NCBI RefSeq assembly: GCF_006363815.1
Contig: NZ_RRYT01000003.1
Location: forward strand, 186,001 to 250,000
DNA from: Thermomonospora catenispora
Lineage (GTDB): Bacteria > Actinomycetota > Actinomycetes > Streptosporangiales > Streptosporangiaceae
Length of the DNA: 64,000 nt
Reading direction: 5' to 3'
The notes under the pieces are model-generated. The model made no database searches. It saw only the letters and a list, made by a program, of their open reading frames with translations, and was not told the origin of the DNA. Each line of letters begins with the position of its first letter. The first letter of the stretch is position 1. The position numbers and the translations under genes were made by a program. Positions 46,895 to 54,377 of this stretch are shown here, piece by piece.

Positions 46895-47110
46895 ATGAGC
46901 AGCAACCCCTTCGAGAACCCCGACGCCGACTACCTCGTGCTCGTCAACTCCGAGGGGCAGCACTCGCTGTGGCCGGTCTTCGCGGCCGTGCCCGCCGGAT
47001 GGTCCACCGCGTTCGGTCCCGCCGGACGCGAGGAGTGCCTGGAGTACGTGCGCACCCACTGGACCGACCTGCGCCCCCGCAGCCTCGTGGAGGCCGAGGC
47101 GAGCCGATGA
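46895..47110 (+). CDS. mbtH: MbtH-like protein
   Basis: A 71-residue MbtH-family chaperone that binds and activates NRPS adenylation domains. All the conserved features are present: [33 protein letters not shown] (the three Trp positions that clasp the A domain) and [14 protein letters not shown] 46895 follows a GGAGG site. It overlaps the next gene by four bases (ATGA). It is expected to assist one or more of the A domains on the two NRPSs. Confidence 0.96.
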   Translation: MSSNPFENPDADYLVLVNSEGQHSLWPVFAAVPAGWSTAFGPAGREECLEYVRTHWTDLRPRSLVEAEASR

Positions 47111-47850
47111 CGTACCGGCACTACTCCGCCCACGTCACCCGGGTCGACCGGATCACCCCGCACATGGCGCGCATCACGCTGGGCGGCCTGGAGGACTTCC
47201 CCGGCGCCGGACTGGACCACCGGGTCAAGGTGTTCTTCCCGCTGCCCGGTGAGGAACGCCCGATCTACCCCACCGGCGACGACTGGTGGCAGCGCTGGCA
47301 GGTCGAACCGGTCCGCGCGGTGTTCCGCACCTACACCATCCGGCGGCACCGCCCCGAGGCCGGCGAGGTCGACATCGACTTCGTCCTGCACGACGACGCC
47401 GGCCCCGGCTCCCGCTGGGCCGCGAACGCCGCCCCCGGCGACCAGGTGGGCCTGTGGGGGCCGCGCGCCGAGTACGCCCCGCCCGCCCACGCCGACTGGG
47501 TGCTGCTGGCCGGGGACGAGACCGCCCTCCCCGCCATCGGCGCCATCCTCGAATCCATGCCCGCCGCCACCACCGCCCGGGTCCTGGTGGAGGTCGGCTC
47601 CGCGGCCGAGGAGCAGCCTCTCGAGCTGCCCGCCGGCGCCGAGCTGACCTGGGTGCACCGCGACGCCGGAGAGTCCCTGCTCACCGCCGTCACCGAGGCG
47701 GACTTCCCGGCCGGGCGCCCGTACGCGTGGGTCGCCGGGGAGTCCGGCGCCGTCACGCGGATCCGTCGCCACCTGGTGAACGACCGCGGCATCGACCGCC
47801 GCGACATCTACTTCTCCGGTTACTGGCGCAAGGGCGTCGCCCAGGCCTGA
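47107..47850 (+). CDS. Siderophore-interacting protein (SIP family flavin reductase)
   Basis: A 247-residue SIP/ViuB-family FAD reductase that releases iron from the imported ferric siderophore in the cytoplasm. The FAD domain shows [20 protein letters not shown] then [12 protein letters not shown], the family's FAD-binding signature, and the C-terminal SIP domain shows [32 protein letters not shown] and YFSGYWRKG. The ATG at 47107 overlaps the mbtH stop, so the two are coupled. The same frame stays open upstream to 46816, but that region overlaps mbtH and is not part of the protein. Confidence 0.94.
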   Translation: MTYRHYSAHVTRVDRITPHMARITLGGLEDFPGAGLDHRVKVFFPLPGEERPIYPTGDDWWQRWQVEPVRAVFRTYTIRRHRPEAGEVDIDFVLHDDAGPGSRWAANAAPGDQVGLWGPRAEYAPPAHADWVLLAGDETALPAIGAILESMPAATTARVLVEVGSAAEEQPLELPAGAELTWVHRDAGESLLTAVTEADFPAGRPYAWVAGESGAVTRIRRHLVNDRGIDRRDIYFSGYWRKGVAQA

Positions 47851-47851
47851 C

Positions 47852-47896
47852 CGGGGGCGGCGCGGCGATCGGGCCCCGGGCCGCGCCGGTCCCCGG
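47852..47896. terminator. Hairpin after the siderophore reductase gene
   Basis: Core 8-bp repeat CGGCGCGG / CCGCGCCG (47858-47865 and 47881-47888) with partly paired flanking G and C runs, directly after the stop. Confidence 0.5.
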
Positions 47897-47980
47897 CCGT
47901 GACCCGCGGCCGCTTCGGCGGTCCGTTCCCGGCGGGTCGGGCGCCCACGGCGCTCCCGGCGCCCGACCCGCCGTCGCCGC

Positions 47981-48280
47981 TCAGGGCCTGGGATCGGTGC
48001 GCGTCCAGGGTCTGCCCCCGCCGCGCCGGCCCATCGCCGCGGCGCACCGCGGGCAGACCCGTCGTACCCGGTCGGCCGAGCCGCCCGAGTGCGGCTGCAC
48101 GTCCGGCCAGGCGACGTGCGGGAAGCGCAGCAGCCCGCTCCGGCTGAGCGCGAGCCCGCACAGCGTCTGGTTGGCGCCCGGCGACCAGGCGTGCACCTCG
48201 CCCGCCGGTGTCCGCACCCCGTCGTCGGGGTCGATCCACGAACCCGACGCCGCCACCGCCGCCCGCCGGGCGCGCGTCAC
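47981..48280 (-). CDS. Small conserved protein with putative Cys metal site
   Basis: A 99-residue protein whose GTG start overlaps the stop of the upstream gene (GTGA). Seen: TLCGLALSRSGLLRFPHVAW followed after 20 residues by RVCPRCAAAMG. The single Cys, a His and the CPRC knuckle could make a zinc site. This layout occurs in small actinomycete proteins of unknown function often found near DUF574 methyltransferase genes; that context is from general experience. No function assigned. Confidence 0.65.
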   Translation of the reverse strand: MTRARRAAVAASGSWIDPDDGVRTPAGEVHAWSPGANQTLCGLALSRSGLLRFPHVAWPDVQPHSGGSADRVRRVCPRCAAAMGRRGGGRPWTRTDPRP

Positions 48281-48711
48281 GGCGGACCGTCCACGGGAGC
48301 GGCCTCATGGCCCGGACGGCCGTGGGTGCGGCGACGCTCCTTCAACCGGGCCTCATAGACGTGCTTGCGGCCGCCGGTCAGCGCCTCCCGCACTCGGCGC
48401 TCCAGATCGCGGAACGGCTCGTAGTAGGTCACCTCGAAGTCGTCCACCACCTGGTAGGTCCATCGGCCGGGCAGCACGTTGCGACCCATGATCTCGGTCA
48501 TCACCTCCTCGGCCAGGTCCTGCCGCCCGGCCTGGGCCAGCAGCTCGGCGGCCTCCTCGACGGCGAAGTCCGCATGCCCGATGAGCTGATGGAACGAGTA
48601 CAGGTGGCCCCGTGCGCGCTCGACGGTCTCCAGCGCCTCGCTCAGCTTGCCGGCCGCCGACACGCCGACCTCATGCGGAGGATCCGGCTCGGGAACGGTG
48701 GTGTGCGTCAT
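48277..48711 (-). CDS. Conserved hypothetical protein
   Basis: A 144-residue acidic helical protein. Visible stretches are LSEALETVERARGHLYSFHQ, ADFAVEEAAELLAQAG and FEVTYYEPFRDLERRVREAL. The Glu/His pattern (ERARGHLYSFHQ, together with a later E) hints at a helical bundle but I would not claim metal binding. It is coupled to the 47981-48280 gene by a GTGA overlap and lies downstream of the DUF574 methyltransferase gene on the same strand. Function unknown. Confidence 0.65.
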   Translation of the reverse strand: MTHTTVPEPDPPHEVGVSAAGKLSEALETVERARGHLYSFHQLIGHADFAVEEAAELLAQAGRQDLAEEVMTEIMGRNVLPGRWTYQVVDDFEVTYYEPFRDLERRVREALTGGRKHVYEARLKERRRTHGRPGHEAAPVDGPP

Positions 48712-48773
48712 GCCCAGCCGATACCCCGCGACGGCCGGGATCCACGTGGGCGGCCGGCGGACCCGAGGACCGG

Positions 48774-49571
48774 CTAGGGCTTGCGGCCGACCGCGCCGAA
48801 GGCGTCCACCGCGTCCGGCTCACCGCCCGGCGGGATCTCCGGCCGCCAGTGGGTCACCGACACCACGCCCGGCTCGAGGATCTCCAGCCCCTCGAAGAAC
48901 CGGCCGATCTGCTCGGGGGTGCGCAGCACCAGCGGGGCGTTGCCGGAGGCGTTCCACACCTCGACGATCCGGTCCGAGGCCTCCCGGTGGACGACGTTGG
49001 TGCCGTCGTACATGGCCAGATAGCTGCCGGAGGGCAGGGCCTCCATCAGCCGCCGGACGATCGAGTAGGCCTCCTCGTCGTCGGTGATGAACTCCAGCAC
49101 GCCCATCAGGATCAGCGCGACGGGCTTGTCGAAGTCCAGCGTCCGACGGGCCTCCGTGAGGATCTTCTCCGGCTCGCGCAGATCGGCGTGGACGTAGTCG
49201 GTCTTGCCCTCGGGGGTGCTGGTCAGCAGGGCGCGGGCGTGCGCCAGCACCAGCGGGTCGTGATCGACGTACACGATCCGGGACTCGGGGGCGGCGCGCT
49301 GCGCCACCTCGTGGGTGTTGTCCACGGTCGGCAGCCCGGTGCCGATGTCCAGGAACTGGCGGACCCCGGCTTCGGCGGCCAGATGCCACACCACCCGGTT
49401 CAAATACATCCGGGAGGCCCTGGCCAGCCGGGCCACGTCCGGGAGCATCTGCAGGATCTGGTCGCCGACCTGGCGGTCGATTTCGAAATTGTCCTTGCCG
49501 CCCAGCCAGTAGTTCCAGATCCGGGCCACATGGGATACGGAGGTGTCGATGTCGGGAGGTTCCTGGGTCAC
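48774..49571 (-). CDS. SAM-dependent methyltransferase, DUF574/SAV2177 family
   Basis: A 265-residue protein of the large actinomycete DUF574 (SAV2177-type) methyltransferase family. Signature parts are ARIWNYWLGGKDNFEIDRQV at the N-terminus, RQFLDIGTGLPTVDNTHEVA (SAM-binding motif I), IVYVDHDPLVLAHARALL and LMGVLEFITDDEEAYSIV. The genes are usually single, and substrates are unknown. The start is GTG 49571. The two small genes after it on the minus strand may be transcribed with it. Confidence 0.92.
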   Translation of the reverse strand: MTQEPPDIDTSVSHVARIWNYWLGGKDNFEIDRQVGDQILQMLPDVARLARASRMYLNRVVWHLAAEAGVRQFLDIGTGLPTVDNTHEVAQRAAPESRIVYVDHDPLVLAHARALLTSTPEGKTDYVHADLREPEKILTEARRTLDFDKPVALILMGVLEFITDDEEAYSIVRRLMEALPSGSYLAMYDGTNVVHREASDRIVEVWNASGNAPLVLRTPEQIGRFFEGLEILEPGVVSVTHWRPEIPPGGEPDAVDAFGAVGRKP

Positions 49572-49905
49572 GACACAAGCCTAGGACGAAGCGGTCATCC
49601 CGTCTTGTCAAATCGCGCCGAGCTGCGCGGATCCGCAGACCCGGCCGCGGCCCGGTCGGCCCGGACCTGAGAAGCGGGCCGACCGGGCCGCCTCGCGCCG
49701 GCCGGTGTCGGCGTCCGGCCCTTCGGCCTGCCCGCCGCGGCCGTGGAACGGCGCCCCGGGCCTGTGGAATCCCGGGGCCCTCGAAGACCGCGCCTCGCCG
49801 GAGAGCCCGTGCGCCGGGCATGTGGGGCGGACCCACAAGGTCCCCGGAAAGCATGGGGCGCACCGCCATGGTGGCGGCACACTTCACTCCGTAGCTTCTG
49901 TGGCC
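49572..49905. other. Divergent intergenic region, no gene seen
   Basis: A 334-base gap between the minus-strand methyltransferase gene and the plus-strand dehydrogenase gene. It must contain both promoters. Several short GC-rich inverted repeats are present (for example GGGCCG/CGGCCC elements near 49670-49690), but I see no gene, RNA or clear operator. Confidence 0.45.
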
Positions 49906-50679
49906 ATGACCGACCCAGTTGCGATCCCGGACCTGTCCGGCCGCCACGCCCTGGTCACCGGGGCCGCCAGCGGCATCGGCCGTGCCTGCGCCCGACGGCT
50001 GGCCCGCGCGGGCGCACAGGTGGTGATCGTCGACATCGACGCCGAGGCCGCCGGGAGGATCGCCGCCGAGCTGGACGGGCGCGCCGTGATCGCCGACCTG
50101 GCCGACCCCGACGCGCTGGATCCGGTGCTGGAGGCCGCCGCCACCGCGGACGTCGTGGTGAACAACGCCGGGTTCCAGCACGTGGCGCCGATCGAGGAGT
50201 TCCCGCCCGAGACGTTCACCCGGATCCTGCGGCTCATGGCGGAGACGCCGTTCCGGATCGTCGCCGCCGCCCTGCCGCACATGTACCGGCGGAACTGGGG
50301 ACGGGTGATCAACATCTCCAGCGTGCACGGGCTGCGGGCCTCCCCCTACAAGTCCGCCTATGTGTCCGCCAAACACGCCCTGGAGGGCCTGTCCAAGGTC
50401 ATCGCGCTGGAAGGCGCCCCCCACGGGGTCACCTCCAACTGCGTCAACCCCGCCTATGTGCGCACCCCCCTGGTGGAGGGGCAGATCGCCGACCAGGCCG
50501 TCGCGCACGGCATCGAGCCCGGCGAGGTGGTGGAGCAGGTGATGCTGCGCCGGGCCGCGATCAAGCGGCTGATCGAGCCCGAGGAGGTCGCCGAACTGGT
50601 CGCCTACCTGTGCACTCCGCAGGCCGCGATGATCACGGGTTCGCATCTGACCATCGACGGCGGATGGACGGCGGGTTGA
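49906..50679 (+). CDS. bdhA: 3-hydroxybutyrate dehydrogenase (SDR family)
   Basis: A 257-residue short-chain dehydrogenase that interconverts D-3-hydroxybutyrate and acetoacetate with NAD. The SDR elements are TGAASGIG (cofactor), NNAG, the catalytic Ser in INISSVHG and YxxxK in AYVSAKHALEG. The bdhA-specific context is strong: NAGFQHVAPIEEFPPETF, the VHGLRASPYKSAYVSAKH block, and TPLVEGQIADQA. ATG 49906 is used. It runs directly into the PucR-type regulator gene (11 bases), and PHB-depolymerase-like and esterase genes lie 4-6 kb away, suggesting a 3-hydroxybutyrate or polyhydroxyalkanoate use region. Confidence 0.9.
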   Translation: MTDPVAIPDLSGRHALVTGAASGIGRACARRLARAGAQVVIVDIDAEAAGRIAAELDGRAVIADLADPDALDPVLEAAATADVVVNNAGFQHVAPIEEFPPETFTRILRLMAETPFRIVAAALPHMYRRNWGRVINISSVHGLRASPYKSAYVSAKHALEGLSKVIALEGAPHGVTSNCVNPAYVRTPLVEGQIADQAVAHGIEPGEVVEQVMLRRAAIKRLIEPEEVAELVAYLCTPQAAMITGSHLTIDGGWTAG

Positions 50680-50690
50680 TCCTGTCTCGT

Positions 50691-52574
50691 ATGAGCCTCG
50701 AATTCTTCCTGGAGCTGCTGGCCCGCGAGGCCCCCGCGGTCGAGTTCGAGGCTCCCGTGCTGGAGGCGCGGGCGGCCGGGGCGAGCCCGGAGACGCTGGA
50801 GCGGCTGGAGCGGGGCAAGCGGATCGCCCTGCAGATCCGGGCCACCCTGGAGCGCCGGGCCCGACGGGAGGCCGAGCTGGCGGCGCTGTTCGAGACCGCC
50901 GGCGACCTGGCCGGGCTGCGGGATCTGGACGCGGTGCTGGAGGCCATCGTGCGGCGGGCGCGGCGGCTGTTGAACGCCGACGTGTCCTACATGACCCTCC
51001 ACGACGACGAACGCGGCGACACCTACATGCGGGTCACCGACGGGTCGGTGTCGGCGGCGTTCCGGTCGCTGCGGCTGCCGCTGGGGGCCGGGCTCGGCGG
51101 GCTGGTCGCCCAGACCGGGATGCCCTACACCTCCGGCTCCTACCTGTCGGACGACCAGTTCCGGCACACCACCGAGATCGACGCCGCGGTCGCCGAGGAA
51201 GGACTGGTCTCCATCCTCGGGGTGCCGATGCGGCTGGGCTCCCGGTCGATCGGGGTGCTGTTCGCCGCGCACCGCAGCGACCATCCGTTCGCCAAGGAGG
51301 AGGTGGCGCTGCTCAGCTCGCTGGCCGCCTACGCGGCGGTGGCGATCGACAACGCCCGGCTGCTCGCCGAGACCCGCGCCGCCCTGGAGGAGCTGAGCGC
51401 CGCCAACGAGGTGATCCGGGCGCGCGGCGACGCGGTGGAGCGCGCCGCCCAGGCCCACGACCGGATGGCCGACCTGGTGGTGCGCGGCGCGGGCGTGGCC
51501 GACATCTGCCAGGTGGTCGTGGACGTGCTGGGCGGCATGGTGTTCGTGCTGGAGGGCGACACCGTGCTGGCCTCGGTCGGCGGCGAGCCCGACCCGGCCG
51601 AGCTGGCGCTCGCCGTCGACCTGGCCGCCGCCTCCCGCACCACCGCGCGCACCGTCTCCCGGGGCGCTCTGCGGGTCGCCACCGCCACCGCCGGCGCGGA
51701 GACGTTGTGCGCGCTGGTGCTGCGCTGCGAGGAGGAGCTGTCCGACATCGACCAGCGGATCCTGGAACGCGCCGCCATCGTCATCGCACTGCTGCGGCTG
51801 ATCCAGCGCAGCGTCGCCGAGGCCGAGGGCCGGGTGCGCGGCGACCTGCTGCGGGACCTGCTGGACGGCCGGGTGCACGACCGGCAGACGGTGGCCGACC
51901 GCGCCCGGCGCGTCGGGGTGGAACCCGGCGCCCGGCACGTGCTGGTGGTGGTCCGGCACGACGCCGACGACGAGACCGGCCGCCGCCGCGCCGCGTTCTG
52001 GGCGGCCTCCCACGCCGCCGCCCACCACGGCCTCTTCCAGGTGCAGGGCGCCGAGATCGTCCTGCTGCTGCCGGGGGAGGAGCCCGGCGAGGTCGCCCGC
52101 GGCGTCGCCCGCGAGCTGGGCCAGTCCCTCGGCGCGCCCGCCACCGCCGGGGCCGCCGGGCCCGTCACCGCCCTGGAGCCGCTGACCGAGGTCTACGAGG
52201 AGGCCGGGCGCTGCGTCGACGCCCTGCTGGCGCTGGGGCGGCGCGGCGCCGGCGCCGGGGCCGCGGAGCTCGGCTTCATCGGCCTGCTCATCGGCCGCGA
52301 CAACGACGTCGCCGGCTTCATCGAGTCGACCCTCGGCCCCGTCCTGGACTACGACGCCAAACGCGGCACCGAGCTGGTCGCCACCCTCGACGCCTACTTC
52401 GGCTGCGGCGGGGCGCTCAGCAAGACCGCCTCCCGCCTGCACATCCACACCAACACCGTCACCCAGCGGCTGGAGCGCGTCGGCCGTCTCCTCGGCCCCG
52501 GCTGGCAGGAGCCCGAACGGGCCCTGGAGCTCCAGCTCGCCCTACGCCTGCACCGGCTCTCGACGGCCCGGTGA
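50691..52574 (+). CDS. GAF domain PucR/CdaR-type transcriptional regulator
   Basis: A 627-residue regulator. After a helical N-terminus, a GAF domain spans roughly residues 85-230 (LLNADVSYMTLHDDERGDTY, GLVAQTGMPYTSGSYL, GVPMRLGSRSIGVLFAAHRS). A central regulatory region follows, and a PucR C-terminal helix-turn-helix (LVATLDAYFGCGGALSKTAS followed by RLHIHTNTVTQRLERVG). It lies 11 bases after bdhA in the same direction and so probably responds to 3-hydroxybutyrate or related acids. ATG 50691 is taken; a TTG at 50676 overlapping the bdhA stop is an alternative. Its 3' end overlaps the convergent MerR gene by 33 bases. Confidence 0.88.
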   Translation: MSLEFFLELLAREAPAVEFEAPVLEARAAGASPETLERLERGKRIALQIRATLERRARREAELAALFETAGDLAGLRDLDAVLEAIVRRARRLLNADVSYMTLHDDERGDTYMRVTDGSVSAAFRSLRLPLGAGLGGLVAQTGMPYTSGSYLSDDQFRHTTEIDAAVAEEGLVSILGVPMRLGSRSIGVLFAAHRSDHPFAKEEVALLSSLAAYAAVAIDNARLLAETRAALEELSAANEVIRARGDAVERAAQAHDRMADLVVRGAGVADICQVVVDVLGGMVFVLEGDTVLASVGGEPDPAELALAVDLAAASRTTARTVSRGALRVATATAGAETLCALVLRCEEELSDIDQRILERAAIVIALLRLIQRSVAEAEGRVRGDLLRDLLDGRVHDRQTVADRARRVGVEPGARHVLVVVRHDADDETGRRRAAFWAASHAAAHHGLFQVQGAEIVLLLPGEEPGEVARGVARELGQSLGAPATAGAAGPVTALEPLTEVYEEAGRCVDALLALGRRGAGAGAAELGFIGLLIGRDNDVAGFIESTLGPVLDYDAKRGTELVATLDAYFGCGGALSKTASRLHIHTNTVTQRLERVGRLLGPGWQEPERALELQLALRLHRLSTAR

Positions 52575-52961
52575 ACGATCCGGATCGGAGGCGTGGGCCG
52601 CCATGGCGGCCCGCAGGCGCCGTGCCTCCTCGGCGAGCCGCCCGCGCAGCTCGGTCAGCGCCTCGATGCGCCGGTCCAGCATCGCCAGTCGGGCGGTGTA
52701 CACCTCCAGCAGCGCCGCGCAGTCCGGGGACGGGTCCATGCGCTCCCGGCGCAGGCAGTCGCCGAAGCGCGCGACGTCCTCGGAGCTGAGACCGGCGCGC
52801 AGCAGCCGGGCGATGTTGCGGGCCGCGTGCACGGTGTCCTCCTCGTACACCCGGTAGCCGTTGTGGTCCCGGCGCGCCCGCAGCAGGCCCTTCTCCTCGT
52901 AGTAGCGCAGGGCCCGCGGGGTCACCCCGGCGCGTCGCGCCACCTCGCCGATCCGCATCAT
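52542..52961 (-). CDS. MerR-family regulator
   Basis: A 139-residue MerR-type protein: winged helix RIGEVARRAGVTPRALRYYE then EKGLLRARRDHNGYRVY, followed by the second part of the DNA-binding region and a dimerisation coiled coil (RLAMLDRRIEALTELRGRLA). There are no cysteines in a metal-site pattern; the only Cys residues (DCLRR, DCAAL) could sense oxidants but this is speculative. Its ATG overlaps the stop of the MFS gene (ATGA), so it is the second gene of that operon and very likely controls it through the 19-bp-spacer promoter at 54259-54289. Confidence 0.9.
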   Translation of the reverse strand: MMRIGEVARRAGVTPRALRYYEEKGLLRARRDHNGYRVYEEDTVHAARNIARLLRAGLSSEDVARFGDCLRRERMDPSPDCAALLEVYTARLAMLDRRIEALTELRGRLAEEARRLRAAMAAHASDPDRSPGRREPVQA

Positions 52962-54250
52962 GCGTCCTCCTCGTCGCGCTCCTCGTCACGTTCCTCATCG
53001 CGTTCTTCATCGCGTTCCTCGTCGCGGCGTCGGGATCCGCCGCCGGAGCGGAACGCCGCGAGGAACAACACCAGCGACGCCGCCACGCATCCGGCGGCCG
53101 TGGCGGGCACGGCGAGCGGACCGCCCCCGTCCAGGGCGAGGCCGCCCAGACCCCCTGAGAGGGAGAACCCCAGGAACATGGCGCTGTTGTTCAGCGCGAT
53201 CAGCTCATCGGCGGAGCCCGCGGCGCGACCCAGCAGCCACGCCTGGGAGGCGGGGGAGAAGCCCCAGGTGAACAGCCCGTACAGGACGAGCAGAGCGGCC
53301 GTCACGGGCACCGGATAGGGGCCGCCGAGGACGCCGAGCAGCGCCATCAGCGCCGGGGCGGCGAGCACGCCGACCAGGAAGAGCAGCATGGCTCGGGCCG
53401 CGCCCAGCGCGTCGACGGCCCGTCCGCAGACGAAGGCCCCGAGGATCCCGGCGACCCCGATCCCCGTGATCAGCGGGGCGAGCGCGGAGCCGTGCACGTC
53501 GCCGAGCCGGCCGGCGATCTCGGTGATGTAGACGTAGGACATGTTGCCGCCCGTCGCGGCGACGGCCATCGCCGCCAGCGCCGTCACGGTCTCCGGCCGG
53601 CGGAGCGGCGCCAGCCGGTCGCGCAGCCGGCCCGGGGCGGCCCCCGGCAGCGGGGGCAGCACGACCGCCAGGGCGATCGCGGCGACGGACGCGAGCAGCG
53701 CGACGAAGATCATCACGGCCCGCCAGCCGAGCGCGTCGCCGATCCAGGCGCCCAGCGGCACGCCCGCGACGATCGCCGTGGTCAGGCCGGCGCTGACCAC
53801 GGCGATGAAACGGCCGCGCCGCCTCGGCGGCGCCGCCGTCGCGGCGACGGCGAAGGCGGCCGGGGAGGCGGTGGCGGCGGCCAGGCCCGCGACGATCCGC
53901 GCCGCGAGCAGCGGCCCGTAGCCGGGGGCCGCGGCCGCCGCCAGGTTGGCCAGGACGAACGCCGCGCCGGCGCCGGTCAGCACCGTGCGGCGCGGCAGCC
54001 GGGCGGTCCAGAACGCCGCGACCGGGGCGCCCAGCGCATAGGCGAGGGCGAAGGCCGTGACAAGCTGCCCCGCGGCCGGCACCGACACCTCCAGGTCGGC
54101 GGCGATCAGCGGCAGGATCCCCGCGATCACCAGGTCGTCGGTGCCGAACGCGAAGGCCAGCAGGAACAGCGCGAGCAGCCACGGCGGCAGGGGCGCGTCA
54201 CGTCGATCGCCGGCCCGGGCCGCCGCCGGGCGCAGAGCGGGAGCGGTCAT
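52958..54250 (-). CDS. MFS efflux transporter with RDEE-repeat tail
   Basis: A 430-residue major facilitator with 12 helices, drug:H+ antiporter type. Seen: AFAFGTDDLVIAGILPLIAA in helix 1, the PRRTVLTGAG loop, ARIVAGLAAATASPAAFAVA in helix 4, and GVPLGAWIGDALGWRAV in helix 5 (motif C region). The C-terminal tail is unusual: five tandem copies of Arg-Asp-Glu-Glu then DEDA-like acid residues, encoded by 12-base repeats. ATG 54250 lies only eight bases from a predicted -10 box, so the mRNA is probably leaderless. The substrate is unknown; MerR control suggests a toxic compound. Confidence 0.88.
   Translation of the reverse strand: MTAPALRPAAARAGDRRDAPLPPWLLALFLLAFAFGTDDLVIAGILPLIAADLEVSVPAAGQLVTAFALAYALGAPVAAFWTARLPRRTVLTGAGAAFVLANLAAAAAPGYGPLLAARIVAGLAAATASPAAFAVAATAAPPRRRGRFIAVVSAGLTTAIVAGVPLGAWIGDALGWRAVMIFVALLASVAAIALAVVLPPLPGAAPGRLRDRLAPLRRPETVTALAAMAVAATGGNMSYVYITEIAGRLGDVHGSALAPLITGIGVAGILGAFVCGRAVDALGAARAMLLFLVGVLAAPALMALLGVLGGPYPVPVTAALLVLYGLFTWGFSPASQAWLLGRAAGSADELIALNNSAMFLGFSLSGGLGGLALDGGGPLAVPATAAGCVAASLVLFLAAFRSGGGSRRRDEERDEERDEERDEERDEEDA
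52967..53026 (-). repeat. Five tandem 12-base repeats encoding RDEE
   Basis: Five near-identical 12-base units at the 3' end of the MFS gene, differing only at wobble positions. In-frame 12-base units could expand or contract by slippage without breaking the gene. Confidence 0.85.
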
Positions 54251-54258
54251 GCCCGGAC

Positions 54259-54289
54259 GCTATGGGCTTGACGCCGGCGTCAAGGTCAA
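54259..54289 (-). promoter_or_regulatory. MerR-type promoter with 19-bp spacer
   Basis: On the minus strand TTGACC (-35, 54284-54289) and CATAGC (-10, 54259-54264) are separated by 19 bases that carry the palindrome CTTGACGCCGGCGTCAAG (54267-54284). An over-long spacer with a dyad inside is the defining layout of MerR-activated promoters. It drives the MFS-merR operon. Confidence 0.75.
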
Positions 54290-54330
54290 GCCCGCGGCGC
54301 GGGGTCCGCGGACCGGCCGGGGATGACACG

Positions 54331-54355
54331 GGCCCGGGGGAGGCTCCCCCGGGCC
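54331..54355. terminator. Hairpin terminator of the PHB-depolymerase-like gene
   Basis: Perfect 11-bp repeat GGCCCGGGGGA / TCCCCCGGGCC with a 3-base loop, 22 bases beyond the minus-strand stop. Confidence 0.7.
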
Positions 54356-54377
54356 GCCGCAAAGGCCGCGGAAGGTG

